Source of the DNA: Gammaproteobacteria bacterium
Lineage (GTDB): Bacteria > Pseudomonadota > Gammaproteobacteria > Arenicellales > JAHEKD01
Assembly: GCA_024638545.1 (NCBI GenBank)
Contig: JAHEKD010000236.1
Coordinates: 1 to 5,064 of the forward strand
Length of the DNA: 5,064 nt
Direction: 5' to 3'
The position numbers and the translations under genes are program-made. The notes beneath the pieces were generated by a model. It saw only the letters and a list, made by a program, of their open reading frames with translations, did not search any database and was not told where the DNA came from. Position 1 is the stretch's first letter. The number at the start of each line of letters is the position of its first letter. Positions 1 to 5,064 of the stretch are shown here, in pieces.

Positions 1-119
1 GTCGGCCGCATCAAATCATAACCCAAACGTCGGACCTGGGGGTCGGGATGATCAATCAGCGCTTGAAAGTCCCGCTTCAGATGGGCCCAGCACCACTGCA
101 GCCGGCCGCATTGCCAGTA
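1..119 (-). mobile_element. IS66-family transposase fragment (internal part of the transposase, partial)
   Basis: On the minus strand these bases read, in the same frame as mtaD, as YWQCGRLQWCWAHLKRDF followed by QALIDHPDPQVRRLGYDLMRP. The CWAHLKRDF block is a hallmark of IS66-type (DDE) transposases and lies in the middle of a protein of roughly 500 residues; it has no counterpart in amidohydrolases. Base composition also shifts: by my count 70 of the first 115 bases are G or C (61%), against about 49% in the next 120. Only an internal piece of the transposase is present next to mtaD, and no IS terminal inverted repeat is seen at the join. A simple insertion of a whole IS66 element therefore does not explain it. 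A recombination or deletion remnant, or a chimeric assembly at a repeated element, are the alternatives. The exact breakpoint is uncertain by about 10 bases. Confidence 0.75.
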
Positions 120-821
120 CTGGTCAATGGATTGTTCCGTTTCATGCCTGGTTTCATGGATGTGCATGTGTACAGGCAGGTCAAGCTCATCGGCGATTAT
201 CCGAATGTTCTCCAGCGGTTGATCGGATACGGTATAGGGTGCGTGTGGGGCAAATACTGCATTAATCAGGCTGGAGTGTTTTAATTCATCAGCCAGACGT
301 AAACCTTTGGACATGTATTCCTCGGGTCCGCTGGCCCAAACGGTAGGAAAGTCCAGCATAATCATTCCTACACAGGCGCGTATACCAGCTGCCTCAGCAG
401 CTTGAGCAACGACATCCGGGAAAAAGTACATATCGTTAAAACATGTCGTACCGCTTTGCAGCATTTCTATAATGGCTAACTGGGTGCCCGTCCTGACAAA
501 TTCTGAATCGACAAATTTTGCTTCCAGTGGCCATATGTGTTTCTTCAGCCAGGTGTCTAGCGGAATATCATCGGCGATTCCGCGGAACAGGGTCATGGCA
601 GCATGAGTGTGGCAATTAATTAGTCCCGGCATAATCACATGTTTATCCAGTCTCGTTTGAACAGCCTGAGGATAGTCGCCGATGGCCTGCTGAGTCGCCA
701 TGATTTTTTCGATTTTGTGTGCTTTGATCACGATGCAATGGTCTGTTAGCACGGTCTTTTTACCGTCTAGCGGGACGATCCATCGCGGGATCACAAGGCT
801 GATTTGTGATGTCTTTTTCAT
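1..821 (-). CDS. mtaD: MtaD-type amidohydrolase (MTA/SAH deaminase), N-terminal part, running in frame into transposase sequence; partial at window edge
   Basis: The family deaminates 5'-methylthioadenosine, S-adenosylhomocysteine or related purine nucleosides in the cytoplasm, using a metal-activated water in a TIM-barrel amidohydrolase fold. The reading frame is open for 273 codons and starts at ATG 821-819. Its N-terminus (IPRWIVPLDG) is the small beta-sandwich typical of the family. The metal motif is MPGLINCHTHAAMTLFRG, with H71 and H73. APHAPYTVSD carries H193, and HMHIHET carries H220 and E223, which match a metal-ligand His and a substrate Glu of the family. Normal MtaD is about 440 residues. 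Here the MtaD likeness stops near residue 235 (SIDQY) and the frame continues as IS66 transposase sequence. The later metal-binding His and Asp are therefore missing, and the product is unlikely to be active if the join is real. No Shine-Dalgarno sequence is visible before the ATG. The gene is divergent from gyrA. The family call is firm; the exact substrate is inferred. Confidence 0.85.
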   Translation of the reverse strand, partial: MKKTSQISLVIPRWIVPLDGKKTVLTDHCIVIKAHKIEKIMATQQAIGDYPQAVQTRLDKHVIMPGLINCHTHAAMTLFRGIADDIPLDTWLKKHIWPLEAKFVDSEFVRTGTQLAIIEMLQSGTTCFNDMYFFPDVVAQAAEAAGIRACVGMIMLDFPTVWASGPEEYMSKGLRLADELKHSSLINAVFAPHAPYTVSDQPLENIRIIADELDLPVHMHIHETRHETEQSIDQYWQCGRLQWCWAHLKRDFQALIDHPDPQVRRLGYDLMRP

Positions 822-906
822 GGGTATATTTGTCGCGTATACGATAACGGTTCGGGTACGTATGAATGGTTTTGTTTTATAACTATAAATAACATCAATA
901 ATAATA

Positions 907-915
907 ATTATATCA
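907..915 (-). promoter_or_regulatory. Predicted extended -10 promoter for mtaD
   Basis: Read on the minus strand, this is TGA-TATAAT, a perfect sigma-70 -10 hexamer with the TG extension. It lies about 85 bases upstream of the mtaD ATG. No good -35 hexamer stands at the right spacing, which fits an extended -10 promoter. The surrounding sequence is so AT-rich that chance matches are likely, so support is moderate. Confidence 0.45.
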
Positions 916-992
916 TTGAAATATATATATTAATTATTCGCTTCAATAGTTTTATCATGCTGTAAAATCTAATCACTTTTAATCTGCGGTCG

Positions 993-1001
993 TGGTATAA
1001 T
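993..1001 (+). promoter_or_regulatory. Predicted extended -10 promoter for gyrA
   Basis: TGG-TATAAT is a consensus sigma-70 -10 hexamer with the TG extension, placed after a more GC-rich stretch (TGCGGTCG), so it stands out from the AT background. The -35 region 17 bases upstream (TCACTT) is poor. Transcription would start near 1008 and leave a leader of about 180 bases before the gyrA ATG. In E. coli, gyrase genes are induced by DNA relaxation through their -10 region. Whether that applies here is inference. Confidence 0.55.
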
Positions 1002-1189
1002 CCAGTGCTGATATCGAGGCGTAATGTATCCTAAAAACGCTCGCTAATTAGGTATAAAAAAAGCACCTGCAACATTACATAAATTTATACAAGACACGGC
1101 CTACACGCATCATATTTCATTATTCACCAGTTAACAATAAACCTTGAAATTATCTGAATTGATCAACCTGGAAATAACAATAGTACTGT

Positions 1190-3775
1190 ATGGATCAAAT
1201 AGCTAAAGAGACGATACACGCGGATCTTGAACAGGAAATGCGGCAGTCCTATTTGGACTATGCGATGAGCGTAATTGTGGGGCGAGCGCTTCCGGATGTC
1301 AGGGATGGATTAAAACCTGTTCACAGGCGTGTGCTGTATGCAATGTCCGAACTTGGCAATGACTGGAATAAAGCCTACAAGAAATCCGCACGAATTGTGG
1401 GTGATGTTATCGGTAAATATCATCCACATGGCGATACCGCCGTTTATGATGCAATTGTCAGAATGGCACAGGATTTTTCAATGCGCTATCCGCTGATTGA
1501 CGGTCAGGGTAACTTTGGCTCCGTTGACGGCGATTCGCCAGCGGCGATGCGTTACACGGAAATTCGTATAGCCAGGATTGCCCATGAGCTGTTGGCCGAC
1601 CTTGAAAAGGAAACTGTTGATTTCGGTCCCAACTATGATGAGACTGAAACACAGCCGTTAATCCTGCCTACCCGCCTGCCTAACCTGCTTGTCAATGGCT
1701 CAACCGGAATCGCGGTAGGCATGGCTACCAATGTACCGCCGCATAATTTAAAGGAAGTCATTGGAGGATGCCTTGCGCTGATAGATGATGAAAACATCAG
1801 TACCGATGCGCTCATGGCGCATATTCCCGGGCCCGATTTTCCGACCCAGGGGATAATTAACGGTCGCAAGGGTATTGTTGACGCATACAGAACCGGCCGC
1901 GGTAAGATTTATGTCAGGGCCAGGGCAGGGATAGAAACCGTCGAAAAAACTTCGCGTCAGAACATCATAGTCACAGAGTTACCCTATCAGGTCAATAAGG
2001 CACGCCTGCTGGAAAAGATTGCGGAACTTGTACGCAATAAGAAACTTGAGGGCATCTCCGGTTTGCGAGATGAATCAGACAAGCAAGGCATGAGAATGGT
2101 GATCGAGCTAAAACGTGGCGAAGTTGCGGAAGTTATTCTCAATCAGCTATACCGAAATACACAAATGCAGACGGTATTTGGTATAAATATAGTTGCGCTG
2201 ATTAACAATCAACCCAAGATCTTCAACCTCAAAGAACTGCTTGAGGAGTTTGTACGCCATCGCCGCGAAATAGTAATAAGAAGAACAATATTTGAAGTTC
2301 GCAGGGCAAGAAGCCGGGCGCATATTCTGGAAGGACTGGCTGTTGCATTAAGTAATATTGATGAAGTTATCACCTTAATCAAGCAATCGCCTAATGCGGC
2401 TGAAGCAAAGGCCAAACTACTCGATCAACACTGGTCCCCCGGTGTTGTTCTGCCTATGTTGGAGCGATCCGGTGCCGACGCTTCCAGGCCCGAAGGCCTG
2501 GCAAAAGAATTTGGATTGTCAGATCAGGGCTATCGCCTGTCAGAGGTTCAGGCACAGGCAATACTTGAGTTGCGACTGCATCGTCTTACGGGCCTTGAGC
2601 AGGAAAAAATTCATAACGAGTTCAAGGATTTGCTGGAACAGATTGAAGACTTGATGGATATTTTGAATCGTAGCGAGCGCCTGATGCAGGTTATCCGTGA
2701 TGAATTAATAGAAATCCGGGATCGATTTGGTGACGAGCGCAAAACCCAGATTGAGGACTCTGCACTCGACCTGAATGATGAAGATCTGATTGTCGAGGAA
2801 GATGTCGTGGTAACAATCTCGCATTCTGGTTACGCTAAATCACAGCCAATCACCGATTACCGTGCACAGCGTCGCGGCGGCCGGGGCAAGACGGCAACAA
2901 AAACCAAGGATGAGGATTTTGTCAGCCATATGTTTGTCGCCAGCACTCACGATACCGTATTGTGTTTTTCAGATGCAGGACAGGTCTACTGGCTGCGCGT
3001 GTTCCAGATGCCGCAGGCCGGCAGAGCTGCAAGGGGCAGGCCGCTGGTAAATCTGCTGCCGCTGGAAGAGAATGAAAAGATTACCGCTGTACTGCCCGTC
3101 AGAGGCTACGAAAAAAATGCATTTATCGTCATGGCAACACAAAAAGGAACGATAAAGAAATGTCACTTGACAGATTTTTCAAGGCCCAGAGCAAATGGGA
3201 TTCGCGCGATACAGCTGGTTGAGGATGATCAGCTGATTGGCGTTAGTATCACCGACGGTAACTACGATATCATGATGTTTAGTGATGCAGGCAAAGCTGT
3301 CCGCTTCAGTGAACAAAAAGTTCGCGCCATGGGCAGAACGGCAAGGGGTATAAAAGGTATAAATCTAGGCAGCGATGAAAATGCAATCAGTCTGATCACT
3401 GTGCCGGGTGACGTTGATGAGAAGGCCGTCACTGTTTTGATTAGTTCACAGAACGGCTATGGAAAACGCACGCTTTTAGCTGAGTACCCAACCAAGGGAC
3501 GCGGCGGTAAAGGCGTGATCTCGATTCAGGCAAGTGAACGGAACGGCAAGATTGTTGGTGCGCAACTGGTCAGTGATGAGGACGAAGTGATGCTGATTAC
3601 TGATGGCGGTATCCTGATACGGACACGGGTCAGTGAGATCTCGGTGATCGGAAGAAACACCCAGGGTGTCAGATTGATCAATCTTGACGATAATGAAAGC
3701 CTGATCAGTTTAGGTAAAATTGTTGAGCCAACAGCCGATCCGGAAGATAATGAACTCGAAGATGCCGTGCATTAA
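1190..3775 (+). CDS. gyrA: DNA gyrase subunit A
   Basis: This is the breakage-reunion subunit of the A2B2 type II topoisomerase that introduces negative supercoils with ATP. The start is set by an in-frame TAG only nine bases upstream (1181) and by the typical N-terminus ([21 protein letters not shown]). The winged-helix active-site region contains [12 protein letters not shown] and AAMRYTEIR. The catalytic tyrosine is Tyr122 and the numbering matches E. coli exactly. In the quinolone-resistance region, residue 83 is Thr and residue 87 is Asp. The tower, coiled-coil and C-gate follow to about residue 525. The C-terminal beta-pinwheel (about 537-845) shows six blade-like repeats (near 540, 588, 643, 692, 746 and 798). 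The GyrA box QRRGGRGK at 560-567 marks gyrase rather than topoisomerase IV ParC. A short acidic tail (846-861) ends the protein. At 861 aa it is full length. The Shine-Dalgarno signal is weak: GGAA lies 16 bases before the ATG, which is too far for a standard site. Confidence 0.99.
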   Translation: MDQIAKETIHADLEQEMRQSYLDYAMSVIVGRALPDVRDGLKPVHRRVLYAMSELGNDWNKAYKKSARIVGDVIGKYHPHGDTAVYDAIVRMAQDFSMRYPLIDGQGNFGSVDGDSPAAMRYTEIRIARIAHELLADLEKETVDFGPNYDETETQPLILPTRLPNLLVNGSTGIAVGMATNVPPHNLKEVIGGCLALIDDENISTDALMAHIPGPDFPTQGIINGRKGIVDAYRTGRGKIYVRARAGIETVEKTSRQNIIVTELPYQVNKARLLEKIAELVRNKKLEGISGLRDESDKQGMRMVIELKRGEVAEVILNQLYRNTQMQTVFGINIVALINNQPKIFNLKELLEEFVRHRREIVIRRTIFEVRRARSRAHILEGLAVALSNIDEVITLIKQSPNAAEAKAKLLDQHWSPGVVLPMLERSGADASRPEGLAKEFGLSDQGYRLSEVQAQAILELRLHRLTGLEQEKIHNEFKDLLEQIEDLMDILNRSERLMQVIRDELIEIRDRFGDERKTQIEDSALDLNDEDLIVEEDVVVTISHSGYAKSQPITDYRAQRRGGRGKTATKTKDEDFVSHMFVASTHDTVLCFSDAGQVYWLRVFQMPQAGRAARGRPLVNLLPLEENEKITAVLPVRGYEKNAFIVMATQKGTIKKCHLTDFSRPRANGIRAIQLVEDDQLIGVSITDGNYDIMMFSDAGKAVRFSEQKVRAMGRTARGIKGINLGSDENAISLITVPGDVDEKAVTVLISSQNGYGKRTLLAEYPTKGRGGKGVISIQASERNGKIVGAQLVSDEDEVMLITDGGILIRTRVSEISVIGRNTQGVRLINLDDNESLISLGKIVEPTADPEDNELEDAVH
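2484..2501 (+). repeat. Perfect 7-bp hairpin with four-base loop inside gyrA
   Basis: CCAGGCC (2484-2490) and GGCCTGG (2495-2501) form a perfect GC-rich stem around the loop CGAA. It encodes part of SRPEGLA at about GyrA residues 432-438. There is no T-run after it, so it is not an intrinsic terminator. It may be a chance result of codon choice. Confidence 0.5.
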
Positions 3776-3815
3776 AACCAAGTTAAGCAACAGTTGAAAT
3801 TTGTTTTGTTCGCCG

Positions 3816-3849
3816 GCGGAACGCTGATGCTAGACGACTTTAGTTCCGC
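3816..3849. repeat. Inverted repeat downstream of gyrA
   Basis: GCGGAAC (3816-3822) and GTTCCGC (3843-3849) are perfect 7-base arms around a 20-base loop, beginning 41 bases after the gyrA stop. A competing pairing, GATGC (3826-3830) with GCATC (3848-3852), overlaps the second arm. There is no T-run on either side, so a standard intrinsic terminator is not supported. It could protect the gyrA mRNA 3' end or be incidental. Confidence 0.4.
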
Positions 3850-3866
3850 ATCGAAATTCAGTATAG

Positions 3867-3888
3867 AGCATTTTGCTGATTGTTTTTT
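3867..3888 (+). terminator. Weak candidate intrinsic terminator after gyrA
   Basis: A four-base stem, AGCA (3867-3870) with TGCT (3874-3877), is followed after five bases by six T residues (3883-3888). The stem is short, AT-rich in its loop and not adjacent to the T-run, so this is a poor match to a rho-independent terminator. It is listed because it is the only T-run with a preceding stem between gyrA and the next gene. Confidence 0.2.
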
Positions 3889-3980
3889 GGTAAACCATCT
3901 TTGTTGTGCAAAAACACGCTTATCCGAGATACGATTAACTTATAAATTGAATTGTGCAGGGTGGAACAGATAAGACAGCT

Positions 3981-3984
3981 GAGG
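3981..3984 (+). promoter_or_regulatory. Ribosome binding site that decides the methyltransferase start
   Basis: GAGG lies eight bases before ATG 3993, which is good spacing. The frame also opens at a GTG at 3954, but that would add 13 residues (a polar stretch containing GGTDKTAE) and has no purine-rich site before it. The ATG at 3993 is therefore preferred. Confidence 0.65.
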
Positions 3985-3992
3985 TTAAGAAC

Positions 3993-4775
3993 ATGAATGC
4001 TGCTGAAGACTTATATGCAGATCAGGCCATAAAGTTTCTCGAAATGCTGTGGGGAGAGGGTTATCTCTCTCCGGGTGGTCTGGATGAAATTAAACGATTG
4101 CTGACCGGCATGGATGTTAGAGGTAAACATGTTCTTGACATTGGCTGTGGTTCGGGTGGCATAGCTGTCGGCCTGGCAAATGAATTCAACGCTCAACGAG
4201 TGACCGGCATAGACGTGGAAAAACCGGTTGTCGAAGCCGCCCGGCGCAGAGTCGAGAATGCCGGCCTGTCCGATATAATTGAAATCAAACTTGTCAGCCC
4301 AGGTCCATTTCCTTTTGAAGATGAGTCTTTTGACATTGTCTTTAGTAAAGACTCGATCATCCATATTGCTGACAAGGAAATGCTGGCAAAACAGGCTTAC
4401 AGGGTGCTCAGGCCCGGAGGCTGGTTTGTCGCCTCTGACTGGCTAATATCGCATGATGACGAACCATCGCAAGCCATGAAGGATTATATCAAACAGGAAG
4501 GGCTCGAGTTCCGGATGGCATCACCCGGACGCTACGAAAGTGCGCTAGAAAAGGCCGGTTTTTCAAATATTTCCCTGACAAACCGAAACCCCTGGTATTT
4601 GCAAACAGCGAAACAGGAGTTATCGGAACTGGAGGATACAAGACGAGCAGAGTTTGTGGCTGAGGTGGGCGAGGCTTATCTTCTCGATAACATCAAAACC
4701 TGGAAGGCTATGCTTGAAGTGCTTGCCAGCGGTGAACATTGCCCCCACCACTTCAGGGGTCAGAAAACCGCATAA
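3993..4775 (+). CDS. Class I SAM-dependent methyltransferase, phosphoethanolamine N-methyltransferase-like
   Basis: This 260-residue cytoplasmic protein probably transfers a methyl group from S-adenosylmethionine to a small molecule. The SAM-binding motif I is VLDIGCGSGG (47-56), and the acidic residue after strand beta-2 is D74 in TGIDVEKP. RVLRPGG (137-143) is the usual strand-5 approach. From memory of the Plasmodium phosphoethanolamine methyltransferase, the N-terminal lid aligns without gaps (DLYADQAIKFLEMLWGEGY, from residue 6), and its catalytic Tyr19 and His132 correspond to Y8 and H124 (SKDSIIHI, 118-125). Total length is also close (about 266 aa in PMT). The residues that hold the phosphate of the substrate in PMT do not seem to be kept, so the substrate is unknown. 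The C-terminus is His-rich (GEHCPHHFRG). The gene follows gyrA by 217 bases, probably has its own promoter, and precedes a GNAT gene by 26 bases. The fold is certain; the subfamily is likely. Confidence 0.88.
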   Translation: MNAAEDLYADQAIKFLEMLWGEGYLSPGGLDEIKRLLTGMDVRGKHVLDIGCGSGGIAVGLANEFNAQRVTGIDVEKPVVEAARRRVENAGLSDIIEIKLVSPGPFPFEDESFDIVFSKDSIIHIADKEMLAKQAYRVLRPGGWFVASDWLISHDDEPSQAMKDYIKQEGLEFRMASPGRYESALEKAGFSNISLTNRNPWYLQTAKQELSELEDTRRAEFVAEVGEAYLLDNIKTWKAMLEVLASGEHCPHHFRGQKTA

Positions 4776-4801
4776 ATTAATCTCAATACCAGGTCTGGAA
4801 A

Positions 4802-5064
4802 ATGGAAATTATCAGAGCAACAGTCAAAGATGTTGAGCAGATAGCGCCGCTATTTGACGCCTACCGGCAATTCTACCAACAGCCTGCAGATCTCGCCGCT
4901 GCGACTGAATATTTAACCGCCAGACTCAGCAATCAAGACTCGATTGTGTTTCTCGCGCAATCCGCTGACCGTGAACCCATCGGATTTACACAACTGTATC
5001 CCGCCTACTGTTCGGTCGAAATGATAAAAACCTTTACACTCTACGATTTATTTGTCGACGTTGA
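4802..5064 (+). CDS. GNAT-family N-acetyltransferase, N-terminal part; cut by window end
   Basis: Eighty-seven codons are visible from ATG 4802, preceded by AGG (4791-4793) at eight-base spacing. The opening (EIIRATVKDVEQIAPLFDAYR) is the typical first strand and helix of GNAT enzymes. IVFLAQ (48-53), IGFTQLYP (60-67) and TLYDLFVDV (79-87) match the central strands of small bacterial GNATs. These enzymes move an acetyl group from acetyl-CoA to an amine. The acetyl-CoA pyrophosphate loop (R/Q-x-x-G-x-G/A) would follow the last visible strand, so it falls outside the window and catalytic competence cannot be judged. The gene starts 26 bases after the methyltransferase stop with no terminator between, so the two are probably co-transcribed. 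The acceptor substrate is unknown. Confidence 0.85.
   Translation, partial: MEIIRATVKDVEQIAPLFDAYRQFYQQPADLAAATEYLTARLSNQDSIVFLAQSADREPIGFTQLYPAYCSVEMIKTFTLYDLFVDV

Larger units (their letters stand above)
822..1189. other. AT-rich divergent intergenic region between mtaD and gyrA
   Basis: This 368-base stretch holds no credible gene on either strand and no tRNA-like structure. It is strikingly AT-rich, above all at about 880-940, where runs of alternating A and T occur. It contains one extended -10 promoter facing each gene. An imperfect AT inverted repeat is also present, with arms AATAATTA at 903-910 and TAATTATT at 931-938, overlapping the mtaD-facing promoter. The roughly 180 bases between the gyrA -10 box and the gyrA start would form a long leader. 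I see no recognisable riboswitch or leader peptide in it. Confidence 0.7.

Noticed and set aside
48..284. Open frame of 78 codons on the plus strand
   Set aside because: It is antisense to the amidohydrolase/transposase frame, has no family resemblance and has no ribosome site.
1021..1078. Inverted repeat GTAATGT (1021-1027) / ACATTAC (1072-1078) in the gyrA leader
   Set aside because: The stem is only seven AT-rich pairs across a 44-base loop, and it is not extended by flanking bases. Chance is likely in this composition.
1436..1450. Thr at GyrA position 83 as a quinolone-resistance mutation
   Set aside because: Thr83 is the normal residue in several wild-type bacteria such as Pseudomonas aeruginosa, and Asp87 is intact. 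It is not evidence of acquired resistance.
3954..3992. Upstream GTG start for the methyltransferase
   Set aside because: It has no ribosome site and adds residues outside the family fold. The ATG at 3993 has GAGG at the right distance.
4011..4364. Open frame of 117 codons on the minus strand
   Set aside because: It is antisense to the methyltransferase, whose motifs are clear. No recognisable protein features and no start signal are seen.
1..5064. CRISPR array, tRNA/rRNA, toxin-antitoxin, phage or defence genes
   Set aside because: No direct repeat arrays, RNA gene motifs or such protein families were seen on either strand. Apart from the transposase join, the window is ordinary chromosomal content.

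Overview
This 5,064-base window looks like chromosomal DNA from a proteobacterium, most likely a gammaproteobacterium. The basis is a GyrA that matches E. coli numbering exactly through the active site (Tyr122), and a divergent mtaD/gyrA arrangement that, from memory, resembles the ubiG-mtaD / mtnA-gyrA neighbourhood of Pseudomonas. GC content is moderate in the genes, and the spacer between the two divergent genes is very AT-rich. I cannot name the genus.

Layout. (a) 1-821, minus strand: the N-terminal half of an MtaD-type amidohydrolase (5-methylthioadenosine/S-adenosylhomocysteine deaminase). At about 110-125 it changes in frame into a fragment of an IS66-family transposase, which runs off the left edge. 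(b) 822-1189: an AT-rich divergent control region with one good extended -10 promoter facing each way. (c) 1190-3775, plus strand: complete gyrA, DNA gyrase subunit A, 861 aa. (d) 3776-3992: a short spacer with inverted repeats but no convincing terminator. (e) 3993-4775, plus strand: a 260-aa class I SAM methyltransferase with the architecture of phosphoethanolamine N-methyltransferases. (f) 4802-5064, plus strand: the start of a GNAT acetyltransferase, cut by the right edge. It lies 26 nt after the methyltransferase, so the two probably form an operon.

The genes do not form one pathway. gyrA is housekeeping (DNA supercoiling), mtaD belongs to nucleoside/methionine salvage, and the methyltransferase-GNAT pair is accessory and of unknown substrate. 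The serC gene that often follows gyrA in related bacteria is not here. I found no CRISPR array, tRNA, rRNA or phage genes, and no evidence for a wholly new system. The two points most worth a second look are the mtaD::IS66 transposase junction and the methyltransferase that keeps the PMT catalytic Tyr/His pair but seems to have changed phosphobase-binding positions.
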